Assembly: GCF_027580225.2 (NCBI RefSeq)
Contig: NC_073354.2
Location: 23,085,001-23,149,000 of the forward strand
Source of the DNA: Misgurnus anguillicaudatus
Lineage: Eukaryota; Chordata; Actinopteri; Cypriniformes; Cobitidae
Direction of reading: 5' to 3'
DNA: 64,000 bases
In this document: in pieces, positions 36,719 to 48,486 of the stretch
Layout: the number at the start of each line of letters is the position of its first letter
How positions within the stretch are numbered: the first letter of the stretch is position 1
Made by a program: the position numbers and the translations under genes
The notes under the pieces: generated by a model
What the model was told of the DNA's origin: nothing
What the model saw: only the letters and a program-made list of their open reading frames with translations
Databases searched by the model: none

Positions 36719-38010
36719 ATAAGAATTAAATCAATAAAACTTGATGATTGTCGAATAAGCAAGATTATGCACGTGTGTGCGGAGATTGCGCAAAACACAT
36801 ACAGCCGGGGGGAAAAATGAAGCGTGCGTGCAGAAGTCCAAACACACACCTGGGCTTTTTAACGTCATGCGAGACAAGGCTGGCTGCCAACGCAACGAAA
36901 TTGCATCCGCAGTGAATCTGATAGGGTTCGATACAGAAAATGCAAATACGGTTAGCATTCTGAAAGCAAAGACCCTCTTCAGTGAAGTCTGCAAGATTAG
37001 CATAGCAACAAGGCTAACGCTGCTATACACAGGGAAGGAGACTATAAGCCGTTTTTAATAAACATATTAAAATTTAATCTTAAATTCTGGCATGAAATTG
37101 TAAAATGTAAACTGTAACTGACTGTTGTTACACTCTTAAAGGGGGGGTTTAATGGTATTTCAAGCATTCTGACTTATTAACGCAGTTATAGAGTTGTTTC
37201 CTCATGCTAAACGTAGGCAAAGTGTCAAAACCGCAGTTGGGCGTGTTTCAGAGTATTTCTGTGCCGAATGCACTTCGCCAGGGTTCGTACAAGTTTCGGC
37301 TAGTTTTTTTCGATTACAGTTCTAACTGACGTTTTAGGGGTTTTCGATACGTATCACTTCTTTATATGGGCTTCCGCCGGAAAACTTCCCCCGGAAAACC
37401 CTGCCCAGCCGTCAGTCAGCAGGAGACGCGAGAGCTTGCTAACAGCTTATCACGCCACTCAGCTTTGTTTAATTTCAAAAGTCAACAATGGCACAACAAG
37501 AAGTGTGTTTTTGGATGTAAGGTGAAGACATGCAGCCTTATGGAAACAATGGATATAGTTTATTATCCGGATTAGCAGCGGAGTTTTGCGTGTGTGTTTG
37601 ATGCTGTGGATTTTCAGAACCGGGTCATGACGAGTTACACGTGGTAAGTATGACTTCTGTCTTATGTTGGAAATAGGCGCGTGTATATTATATAAATGAC
37701 ACGAACATGTAGTGAATCATAAGTTAAAACAGTGTTGTATAGTGTTGCATGACTCGTACTCGCTCCTCCTGCGGTAGTAACTCCTCCTTCTTCATTTTTT
37801 CGTACGTTATCGGAAAGATTCGGTAAAGCTAATCTTTCTTTTATAAATCTGATTAAACTAAAGACTCTTCAGAGATATAAAGGATGTCATACTACTCTAT
37901 ATGTACTCCAGATTAACATCAGAAATGCAGAAACAGCGTGTGTTACGTGAGCTTTAATGTCTGCAACATATGTCACTGATCATTATTGACTGGCTGGGGT
38001 GTTGCATGCT

Positions 38011-38176
38011 ACACTCTCAGAAATAAAGGTACACAACACAAGTTATCACTGGGACAGTATCCTTTCAAAAAGGTACATTTTATACCCAAAGAGTGCATAT
38101 TAGTACTTCAAAGGTACACATTGGTAGTTCAAAGATACATATTTGTACCTAAATGGTACATATTTTTGACAGTGTA
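38011..38176. mobile_element. Short MITE with GGTACA repeats
   Basis: ACACTCTCAGAAATAAAGGT pairs with TTTTTGACAGTGT. Inside, AGGTACA words recur about every 20-30 bases. A fragment of the same kind ends at 57455. Confidence 0.5.
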
Positions 38177-39669
38177 GCCAGGTTGACTGTTGCGCGTTTT
38201 CTAATAGAAGGTTGCCATCTCCGTAATATAAGTATCTTTGCTGAAAGTACGCCGCAGGTCTAAGCTGGAAAAGTGCCCTTTGTGTGCTTCTTGGATATAA
38301 TTACAACAAACGGTGTATCAATGATTCGTAAAGCGAGGGTGAACAACTAGAAAAATAAACTTGATGATACTTAAACTTTTATTTTGACATGTCATGGATG
38401 CATGGACTCTTATGCAGCTGTTGCAGAGTGTCTCTGTGAGGCGGAGTTATACACTGTGTCTATTAGTCATTATGTTTCATTACGAGATAAGTTTAAATTG
38501 GTGATTTTATCCGAACACCAAATACTTGACTCATTTTACAATCCCACCAGCATGTTTTTACACAAAATAAAATCTTTTAATTTGCATGAGGAAGCTGGCC
38601 TTTATTCGCACTTTTATGTCATTGGCTATATGCCACTGCAGTAAAGGTTTATTTCACTATTAGAGTTAATGATTGTTTGATTGATTGATCATTAATTTAA
38701 ATGATAATCCAATATGGGAAATTGGATAAATTGACATCCCTAGTCAAAATGTGTAATGCTGTTGTTTTCATACTCTTTGTTTACATTTATCCATTTAATT
38801 CTCTCAAGGAATCAAATATTTATTTTTGGGCTTTAAAGTCGTCTCTGTCTAAAACCGTGTCAGCCGTTTTTGCCTGACTAGGTCATTTACCCTTTCATTG
38901 GAAATCAATGACCCTCATTGCTTTTGGGATCATTGTGAGCTCACCATTTCCATGCTGACTAATTTACTTTTCATTACACTGACACCACCTGATGTCACTT
39001 CCCATTCCTAATAATGTTGATGTTATAGTGTTGTCTTGTAGTTAATGTTATCAGTCTAAACAACTTCTAGCTACTGTATATGCTCACAAAAGCTGATAGT
39101 GGCATGTTGTTAGCACATAATGCGTTGAAGGATTTCTGTAAAACCCTGTATATGTTGCCAAATAATCTGCTGATTGGTTAGACTTACACAAACAAGAATG
39201 CTGCTAAGCTGTCACTGCTAACATCTATGGCAAGCCGTTTTAACTTTTATTCATTCGTAGGATATGAATTTGTGATATCAACAATTCAATTTTCACTAGT
39301 TAAAATTGTAATTCTTGATATCAGATATTACATTTCTACTAGTAACAATGGCAATTCTTGATATCAACAATTACATTCCCACTAGTAACAATTTTAATTC
39401 TTGATATCAGCAATTTAATTCTTGATATCAACAATTACATTCCCACTAGTAACAATGTTAATTCTTGATATCAGCAATTTAATTCTTGATATCAACAATT
39501 CAATTCTTGATATCAACAATTCAATTCTTGATATCAACAATTCAGTTCTTGATATCAACAATTCAATTCTTGATATCAACAATTAAGTTATTGATATCAA
39601 CAATTAAGTTATTGATATCTGTAATTGTATTTTCACTAGTGAAATGTCACCATAGGTTGCCATTTAAAT

Positions 39670-40132
39670 TATGGCAAGCCGTTTTAACTTTTATTCATTC
39701 GTAGGATATGAATTTGTGATATCAACAATTCAATTTTCACTAGTTAAAATTGTAATTCTTGATATCAGATATTACATTTCTACTAGTAACAATGGCAATT
39801 CTTGATATCAACAATTACATTCCCACTAGTAACAATGTTAATTCTTGATATCAGCAATTTAATTCTTGATATCAACAATTACATTCCCACTAGTAACAAT
39901 GTTAATTCTTGATATCAGCAATTTAATTCTTGATATCAACAATTCAATTCTTGATATCAACAATTCAATTCTTGATATCAACAATTCAGTTCTTGATATC
40001 AACAATTCAATTCTTGATATCAACAATTAAGTTATTGATATCTGTAATTGTATTTTCACTAGTGAAAATTGAATTGTTGATATCACAAATTCATATCCTA
40101 CGAATGAATAAAAGTTAAAACGGCTTGCCATA
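39670..40132. mobile_element. 463-bp minimal unit bounded by two long-type ends
   Basis: This is the shortest stretch with a forward end and a matching reversed end. Its left half nearly repeats 39226-39669, so the first 900 bp look like a tandem duplication. No matching flanks are seen: TTTAAAT on the left, GACAATC on the right. The sequence after its right end (GACAATCGAATTATTGATATC) is repeated after the end at 43397, showing that large segments were duplicated within the block. Confidence 0.55.
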
Positions 40133-41470
40133 GACAATCGAATTATTGATATCAAGACTTAACATTTTAACTAGTAACAATTGAATTCTTGATATCAAGA
40201 ATTGAATTGTTGATATCAAGAATTGAATTGTTGATATCAAGAATTGAATTGTTGATATCAAGAATTAACATTGTTACTAGTGGAAATGTAATTCTTGATA
40301 TCAAGAATTCAATTCTTGATATCAACAATTCAATTCTTGATATCAACAATTCAATTCTTGATATCAACAATTCAATTCTTGATATCAAGAATTAACATTG
40401 TTACTAGTGAAAATGTAATTCTTGATATCAACAATTGAATTTGAATGGCAACCTATGGTGACATTTCACTAGTGAAAATACAATTACAGATATCAATAAC
40501 TTAATTGTTGATATCAAGAATTGAATTGTTGATATCAAGAATTGAATTGTTGATATCAACAATTGAATTGTTGATATCAAGAATTGAATTGTTGATATCA
40601 AGAATTAAATTGCTGATATCAAGAATTAACATTGTTACTAGTGGGAATGTAATTGTTGATATCAAGAATTAAATTGCTGATATCAAGAATTAACATTGTC
40701 ACTAGTGGGAATGTAATTGTTGATATCAAGAATTGCCATTGTTACCAGTAGAAATGTAATATCTGATATCAAGAATTACAATTTTAACTCGTGAAAATTG
40801 AATTGTTGATATCACAAATTCATATCCTACGAATGAATAAAAGTTAAAACGGCTTGCCATACTAGTGGGAATGTAATTGTTGATATCAAGAATTAAATTG
40901 CTGATATCAAGAATTAACATTGTTACTAGTGGGAATGTAATTGCTGATATCAAGAATTAACATTGTTACCAGTGGGAATGTAATCGCTGATATCAAGAAC
41001 CACAATTCCAACCAGTGAAAATTGAATCGCTGATATCACAAATTCATATCCTACGAATGAATAAAAGTTAAAACGGCTTGCCATAACAATTTTAATTCTT
41101 GATATCAACAATTCAATTCTTGATATCAACAATTCAATTCTTGATATCAACAATTCAATTCTTGATATCAACAATTCAATTCTTGATATCAACAATTCAA
41201 TTCTTGATATCAAGAATTCAATTGTTACTAGTTAAAATGTTAAGTCTTGATATCAATAATTCGATTGTCACTAGTGACAATTTTAATTTCTGATATCATG
41301 AATGGGATTGTTACTAGTAAGAAAGCCATTTTAGATATCTGAAATGATATTGATATCAGAAATACAATTTCAGATAACAAAAATTAACATTGTTACTAGT
41401 GACAATCGAATTATTGATATCAAGAATTGACATTTTAACTAGTAACAATTGAATTCTTGATATCAAGAAC

Positions 41471-44147
41471 TATGGCAAGCCGTTTTAACTTTTATTCGTT
41501 GTGTTCTTGATATCAACAATTCAATTTTCACTAGTTAAAATTGTAATTCTTGACATCAGAAATGACATTTCTACTAGTAACAATGGCAATTCTTGATATC
41601 AACAATTACATTTCCACTAGTAACAATGGTAATTCTTCATATCAACAATTTAATTCTTCATATCAACAATTCAATTCTTCATATCAACAATTAAATTCTT
41701 GATATATGTAATTGTATTTTCACTAGTGAAATATCACCATAGGCTGCCATTCAAATTCAATTCTTGATATTAAGAATTACATTTCCACCAGCAACAATGT
41801 TAATTGTTGATATCAATAATTCAACTCTTGATATCAAGAATTAAATTATTGACATCAACAATCGAGTTCTTGATATCAAGAATTCAATTGTTACTAGTTA
41901 AAATGTCAATTCTTGATATCAATAATTCGATTGTCACTAGTAACAATGTTAATTTTTGTTATCTGAAATTGTATTTCTGATATCAATATCATTTCAGATA
42001 TCTAAAATGGCTTTCTTACTAGTAACAATCCCATTCATGATATCAGAAATTAAAATTGTCACTAGTAACAATTATGGCAAGCCGTTTTAACTTCTATTCA
42101 TTCGTAGGATATGAATTTGTGATATCAACAATTCAATTTTCACTAGTTAAAATTGTAATTCTTGATATCAGATATTACATTTCTACTAGTAACAATGGCA
42201 ATTCTTGATATCAACAATTACATTCCCACTAGTAACAATGTTAATTCTTGATATCAGCAATTTAATTCTTGATATCAACAATTACATTCCCACTAGTAAC
42301 AATGTTAATTCTTGATATCAGCAATTTAATTCTTGATATCAACAATTCAATTCTTGATATCAACAATTCAATTCTTGATATCAACAATTCAATTCTTGAT
42401 ATCAACAATTCAATTCTTGATATCAACAATTAAGTTATTGATATCTGTAATTGTATTTTCACTAGTGAAATGTCACCATAGGTTGCCATTCAAATTCAAT
42501 TCTTGATATCAACAATTACATTTTCACTAGTAACAATGTTAATTCTTGATATCAACAATTAAATTCTTGATATCAAGAATTGAATTGTTGATATCAAGAA
42601 TTGAATTGTTGATATCAAGAATTGAATTCTTGATATCAAGAATTACATTTCCACTAGTAACAATGTTAATTCTTGATATCAACAATTCAATTCTTGATAT
42701 CAACAATTCAATTCTTGATATCAACAATCGAGTTCTTGATATCAAGAATTCAATTGTTACTAGTTAAAATTTTAATTCTTGATATCAAGAATTCGATTGT
42801 CACTAGTGACAATTTAAATTTCTGATATCATGAATGGGATTGTTACTAGTAAGAAAGCCATTTTAGATATCTGAAATGATATTGATATCAGAAATACAAT
42901 TTCAGATAACAGAAATTAACATTGTTACTAGTGACAATCGAATTATTGATATCAAGAATTAACATTTTAACTAGTAACAATTGAATTCTTGATATCAAGA
43001 ACTCGATTGTTGATATCAATAATTTAACTCTTGATATCAAGAATTAAATAGCTGATATCAACAATTGGCGTTGTTGCTGGTGGAAATGTAATTCTTAATA
43101 TCAAGAATTGAATTTGAATGGCGGCCTGTGGTGATATTTCACTTGTGAAAATACAGTTGCATATGTCAGGGATTTAATTGTTGATATCAAGAATTGAATT
43201 GTTGATATGAAGAATTAAATTGTTGATATGAAGAATTACCATTGTTACTAGTGGAAATGTAATTGTTGATAGCAAGAATTACCATTGTTACTAGTAGAAA
43301 TGTAATATCTGATATCAAGAATTACAATTTTAACTAGTGAAAATTGAATTGTTGATATCAAGAACACAATGAATAAAAGTTAAAACGGCTTGCCATAGAC
43401 AATCGAATTATTGATATCAAGACTTAACATTTTAACTAGTAACAATTGAATTGTTGATATCAAGAATTGAATTGTTGATATCAAGAATTGAATTGTTGAT
43501 ATCAAGAATTGAATTGTTGATATCAAGAATTAAAATTGTTACTAGTGGAAATGTAATTCTTGATATCAAGAATTGAATTGTTGATATCAAGAATTGAATT
43601 GTTGATATCAAGAATTGAATTGTTGATATCACGAATTGAATTGTTGATATCAAGAATTAACATTGTTACTAGTGAAAATGTAATTCTTGATATCAACAAT
43701 TGAATTTGAATGGCAACCTATTGTGACATTTCACTAGTGAAAATACAATTACAGATATCAATAACTTAATTGTTGATATCAAGAATTGAATTGTTGATAT
43801 CAAGAACTGAATTGTTGATATCAAGAATTGAATTGTTGATATCAAGAATTGAATTGTTGATATCAAGAATTGAATTGTTGATATCAAGAATTAAATTGCT
43901 GATATCAAGAATTAACATTGTTACTAGTGGGAATGTAATTGTTGATATCAAGAATTAAATTGCTGATATCAAGAATTAACATTGTTACTAGTGGGAATGT
44001 AATTGTTGATATCAAGAATTGCCATTGTTACTAGTAGAAATGTAATATCTGATATCAAGAATTACAATTTTAACTAGTGAAAATTGAATTGTTGATATCA
44101 CAAATTCATATCCTACGAATGAATAAAAGTTAAAACGGCTTGCCATA
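41471..44147. mobile_element. Copy of the same element inserted into the array
   Basis: This 2,677-bp unit begins TATGGCAAGCCG and ends CGGCTTGCCATA. It is flanked by CAAGAAC on the left (41464-41470) and right (44148-44154). Elsewhere in the block, around 42987-43025, the same sequence context (GATATCAAGAAC followed by TCGATTGTTGATATC) occurs uninterrupted with one copy of CAAGAAC. This is the expected empty target site. The left end is the short type and the right end the long type, and further ends lie inside at 42073 and 43397, so the pairing of ends is interlocked rather than simply nested. Confidence 0.6.
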
Positions 44148-44699
44148 CAAGAACTCGATTGTTGATATCAATAATTTAATTCTTGATATCAAGAATTGAA
44201 TTGTTGATATCAACAATTAACATTGTTACTAGTGGAAATGTAATTCTTAATATCAAGAATTGAATTTGAATGGTAGCCTATGGTGATATTTCACTAGTGA
44301 AAATACAATTACATATATCAAGAATTGAATTGTTGATATGAAGAATTGAATTGTTGATATGAAGAATTAAATTGTTGATATGAAGAATTACCATTGTTAC
44401 TAGTGGAAATGTAATTGTTGATAACAAGAATTGCCATTGTTACTAGTAGAAATGTAATTTCTGATGTCAAGAATCAAAATTTTAACTAGTGAAAATTGAA
44501 TTGTTGATATCAAGAACACAACGAATAAAAGTTAAAACGGCTTGCCATAAACATCACCATTGTGATTTATCAGATCACGGTTTAAAAAGGACTAATCCTG
44601 AGCTTCTGTCCTGAAACTGCTGAGTCTCAAAACATCCCGACAGTCCAGCTCAACGGTGTATGTGTCCGAAACTGCAGCCTCTCTTGCTTGTAACTATTG

Positions 44700-44966
44700 T
44701 ATGCGCTTTTTGTTACAAACCTGTATACATTTCTTTGTTCTGATGAACATAAGGGAAGATATTTTGAGGAATGTTTGTAACCAAACCGATCAGAAGCCCC
44801 ATTGACTTTCATAGTATTCTTTCGGGCTTATGATTGGTTTGGTTACAAACATTACTCAAAATATCTTCCTATGTGTTTATCAGAACAAAGAAATGTATAC
44901 AGGTTTGTAATAACATGAAAGTGAATAATTGATGACACAACTGTCATTTTTGTTTGAACTAACCCT
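44700..44966. mobile_element. Foldback MITE with AACTAACCCTT end
   Basis: GTTACAAACCTGTATACATTTC at about 44713 recurs inverted at about 44893-44911, so some 85 bp on each side can pair. The right end, GTTTGAACTAACCCTTAAA, is the common GGGTTAGTT terminus of small fish elements; another such terminus is at 60149. Confidence 0.55.
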
Positions 44967-45084
44967 TAAACTACATTTAGGTTATATTGGACATATAAAA
45001 AAACAATACAACAACCTGATGCAATAATTAAAACATTATTAAAATGACACTGTGCTGTTTTAAATAGAAATAAAAAAATCTTAA

Positions 45085-45922
45085 AGGATTAGTCAATTTT
45101 CTTAAAAGAAAAATCCAGATAATTTACTCACCACCATGTCATCCAAAATGTTGATGGCTTTCTTTGTTCAGTCGAGAAGAAATTATGTTTTTTTTTTTTA
45201 GGAAAACATTGCAGGATTTTTCTACGAGTTTAAACAATCCCAAACGAGGCATAAGGGTCTTATCTAGCGAAACGATTGTCATTTTTGACAATAAAAAACA
45301 AATATACACTTTTAAAGCACAACTTCTCGTCTAGATCCGGTCGTGATGCGCCAGCTGACCCCACGCAATACGTCATGACATCAAGAGGTCACAGAGGACG
45401 AACGCAAAACTCCGCCCCAGTGTTTACAAGTGTCTTGAAAGAGGACCATTCCTACGTTGTTGTATGTCAACTGATACTAATTAATGTCTTTGTGGCAGTT
45501 TATTGTTTAAAATGGTCCGCAAATGTGCGTTTTATATATGTAACACGTGACCTCCCTACGTCACTACGCATTTACGTTAGGTCGCGCTGGACCGGACCTA
45601 GACGAAAAGTTGTGGTTTAAAAGTACATATTTTTTATTCTTCTTGTCAAAAATGACAATCGCCTCGCCAGACAAGACACCCACGCCTCGCCTGGGATTGC
45701 CCACAGTCCCTTGAAACTCAGCTGAAAAAAACTGTTAAGTGTTGAGTTAAGTATTAAATGTTGGGCTCTATTAAAGTCCATTAAAATTAGAAAAATCCTG
45801 CAATGGTTTCCTCAGAAAATGTAATTTCTTCTCGACTGAACAAAGAAAGACATCAACATTTTGGATGACATGGTTGTGAGCAAACTATCTGGATTTTTCC
45901 TCCAAGAAAATGGACTAATCCT
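45085..45922. mobile_element. TTAA foldback element, copy 2
   Basis: TTAA lies at 45081-45084 and 45923-45926, with the same arms as the 22.8 kb copy. The centre contains ACGTCACTACGCATTTACG and GGTCGCGCTGG parts. It carries a 114-codon chance frame, which is not a gene. Confidence 0.75.
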
Positions 45923-46199
45923 TTAACTCAAAGGTGTGTTTAGTTTACATACGAGTTCCCTACATTCTTTGTTTGTTGATATCAGGACACCATGTAGAGT
46001 CGGAGTTAGGGTTGGAGTTAGGGTTGAGTTTTATGGCAAGGCTTTAGTTTTGCTGTAGTGCAAACTTAAGCTTGACTGTGCATGTCCATGCATGTAATAG
46101 AAATTGGGAAATGCAAGAAAATTTTTAGAGCGAGGAAAAGGAAGAGACTGTCCAGAAATTACAGGAAAAGGGGTGTGTCTGTGGCGGGTAAATGAGGGG

Positions 46200-46327
46200 G
46201 TGAGATACAGGAGGAGAGTAACACAGATGAGTTTGCATATGTTCCTGCACTGGATGTGAGCTCACTCGGGGGATTGATATCTCCAGAAGCATCTTTAATG
46301 GACATAGAGCCATGGCATGTCTAAATG
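46200..46327 (+). CDS. Candidate short alternative first exon (five codons plus one base)
   Basis: An ATG at 46312 in an acceptable context (GAGCCATGGC) reads M-A-C-L-N and then one base before AATG|GTAAGG at 46327/46328, a good donor. The exit phase is 1, as at 31343 and 50918. A second ATG at 46299 opens an eight-codon ORF that overlaps it out of frame. The 150 bases upstream are richer in G and purines than the surroundings, with GGGGTGTGTC and an octamer-like TTTGCATAT, which would fit a small promoter. No acceptor stands out, so a transcription start rather than an internal exon is inferred. The coding part is too short to judge on its own, and the start given for this entry is approximate. 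Confidence 0.28.
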
Positions 46328-46587
46328 GTAAGGATTTGTTTGTCTGTTAGCATGTTGTACTTGTGTATGAAGAGAGAGACATTTCATGATATTATTGAAG
46401 AGGAAAATAGACTATTTTTGTGGTTGAAAAATAGGTTTTCTAATTTTTGTAACATACTTTTTGGGATGTTGAAAAGTCGAGTTTGCTAAGTGATGTTACA
46501 TTTTCTTTAGAATGCAGTCGTAGGTTTTGTCACCATTAATGTATGTATAGTGGATGTTGTTATATGTTGATGTTATGTGTGTATTTC

Positions 46588-46726
46588 TGTAGATAAATGA
46601 GCATTGTGTTAGTAACACAAAGATCATGGGTTCAATCAGGGAATACAGATACTGAGCAAACAAATAGAGATTGAATGTACTGTAAGTCGCTTTGGATAAA
46701 ATTGTTTGCCAAAAGCATGAAAAATG
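46588..46726 (+). repeat. tRNA-derived SINE copy
   Basis: GAGCATTGTGTTAGTAACAC, GGGTTCAATC and CTGTAAGTCGCTTTGGATAA are the recognisable parts. It lies 260 bp downstream of the candidate donor at 46327. Confidence 0.75.
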
Positions 46727-48066
46727 TGTGTTAGATTTGTTGCCAAGCTTCTTAGTGAGATATAAATGCATTGACTTCATGTCATGTAACATTTGCTACA
46801 AACCCATGTGGCATTGTGCTGACCCGGGTGTAGTGGACACAAGAAGTGTGTTTAACCACCGTGCCTTGTTTTCGTCACCCTTTTAGCCTGTCTTTTGATA
46901 TTGTGAAATCTGATGCATGAATAAGACCTTTACAGATACTTTTCTGGTGCTGATGATGCTCAGAAAACTCTTGAAAAGAGTACATTGAAAAGAAAGTGTT
47001 TCGTAACACAGTCATATCAAACTATTTTTATTTTTCAGACCACAGCATTCATTATAAGTCTCTAAAACATGACTTTTGAACTCATTCAGTTAGACATTGA
47101 CCTACTTCTGCCGACATAGTTTCAAAGATGAGTACAAATTCAGACAGTGAATGTAAATCTGTCTTGTTGGAAAAAAAGATGCATGTTTGTTTGCTACATA
47201 ACCCCTAATTTGATTTAAGATGCAGCCGCAATGCCAATAAACTGGATTTTAGGATTTTGTTTATTATGCTTGTTCATTATAGCTTACTTGCGTGTACTCA
47301 AGCCAAATGTCTGGACGTAAATGAGGTTAAATGGCATGTTAATGGTTGAGAATTAAAGAGGTTCGGTTCCAAATGATGTTTTTGTTTGGGTCTTGTCCAT
47401 GCAACGCCATATAGGAGTTCCACACTGTGAATGTTGAACTAAGACCTTACAGCTGTCTATGGCAGACATTCGTAACCCTTAGGTTCAGAGTTATCCTATA
47501 TTTAAACTTGTGCTAAAGGAATGTTAGGTTCTTATAGCAGTAATGTACATATCTTTACATGGACAGATGGATGACTTTCACACACAGGCTGTAATCTTTT
47601 TAAAATAATCATAATAAAAAAATGTATTATGTAAATTTACAACAGGACTATCTCTATAGTCGGTGCAAAAATCAGACAATTTAGCTCTAATTCGATCTCC
47701 AGGTATGAGCTATTCAGTATTTTATTTTTTACAACCTTGTTAGCCTTGATACCATTTTGGTTATGATCCTCCCTTGACCTGCTGACATGCTACAGTCACC
47801 TGTGAGGCTGTTTTATGAAAGCCATGACCCTAAGATTGACATGTTACACTCTGACCCTGTGAGGAGTTCCCATGCATGTTTGCCACATTCCTCACCGGTC
47901 GCCTTACAGCTCGCTCTTACTCATGCTTGCTTATCGTAGATCACATGACAGTTTTGTTTTGAAACTTCTGTGGAAAGGAAGATATGTGTATGGAGGCTGT
48001 TTTTCTTGCCTAACTATCAAACAGTGTTAAAACTTTTTTTTGGGTTTAGAAAATTCTCAGGCAGAG
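46727..48066. other. No gene seen
   Basis: Unique AT-rich sequence between the SINE and the minisatellite. GATCTCCAG|GTATGAGC at 47701 weakly resembles a joined acceptor/donor but has an AG only about 20 bases upstream. Confidence 0.4.
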
Positions 48067-48486
48067 AACTTTATTAGAGAATACTTTTTTATTTGTTTTA
48101 CTTTTTATTTATATAATACACATTTTATTAATATTAACTTTATTAGAGAATTCTTTTTTATTTATATTACTTTTTATTTATTTAATACAAATTTTAATTT
48201 ATATTAACTTTATTAGATAATACTTTTTTATTTATTTTACTTTTTAATTTACATAATAAAAAATGTATTTATATTAAATTTATTAGAGAATATTTTTTAT
48301 TTGTTTGACTTTTTATTTATATAATAAAAAAATTATTTATATTAACTTTATTAAAGAATACTTTTTATTTATGTTTATTTTACCTTTTGTTTATATAATA
48401 CACATTTTATTTATATTAACTTTATAAGGGAATACTTTTTTATTTATATTACTTTTTATTTATATAATACAAATCTTATTTATATT
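48067..48486. repeat. AT-rich minisatellite, six units of about 70 bp
   Basis: Each unit starts AACTTTATTAGAGAATACTT and ends TTATTTATATT. There are six adjacent copies of 65-75 bp with scattered changes. No G- or C-rich part and no coding potential. Confidence 0.85.

Larger units (their letters stand above)
36437..38742. mobile_element. Composite transposon region with TAGGGATG / CATCCCTA ends
   Basis: TAGGGATGGTAAC at the left pairs loosely with TTGACATCCCTA at the right. AATTAATC/GATTGATTGATC repeats lie just inside, as in some hAT elements. No flanking duplication matches, so the pairing is uncertain. It includes two smaller MITEs (36479-36718 and 38011-38176) and a TTAAAGGGGGGGTTTAATGG terminus at 37136. 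Short frames and a donor-like GTG|GTAAGT at 37642 lie in repeat sequence. Confidence 0.4.
39226..44549. mobile_element. 5.3 kb palindromic satellite-bodied element with inverted termini
   Basis: The block starts TATGGCAAGCCGTTTTAAC and ends with the exact complement. AACATC flanks it on both sides (39220-39225 and 44550-44555), suggesting a 6-bp target duplication. The body is almost wholly a 21-bp repeat of the form AATTCTTGATATCAACAATTC, in both orientations, interrupted every few units by ACTAGT palindromes (for example TTACTAGTAACAATG). GATATC lies at the centre of nearly every unit. Terminal sequences recur inside: forward at 39670, 41471 and 42073, and reversed ending at 40132, 40861, 41085, 43397 and 44147. 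Two end types exist: one has a CATTCGTAGGATATGAATTTG segment, the other the shorter TTCGTTGTGTTC. No transposase is present. Because 21 is a multiple of three, the repeat creates long false open frames (ISTIQFL and ISRIELL heptads). The superfamily is unclear; 6-7 bp duplications do not fit hAT, Tc1 or TTAA-type elements. Confidence 0.75.

Noticed and set aside
37627..37650. ATG with six codons before GTG|GTAAGT
   Set aside because: It lies inside a composite transposon region and exits in another phase.
39486..44000. Many long open frames with ISTIQFL or ISRIELL heptads on both strands
   Set aside because: They are a by-product of a 21-bp DNA repeat without stops; both strands and several frames give equivalent reads, and no start, splice or protein family supports them.
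39226..44549. CRISPR array
   Set aside because: Units are contiguous 21-bp repeats in both orientations with no unique spacers, in a vertebrate-type genome.
47684..47712. Third ratchet-type junction CAG|GTATGA
   Set aside because: Weaker donor and an AG about 20 bases upstream.
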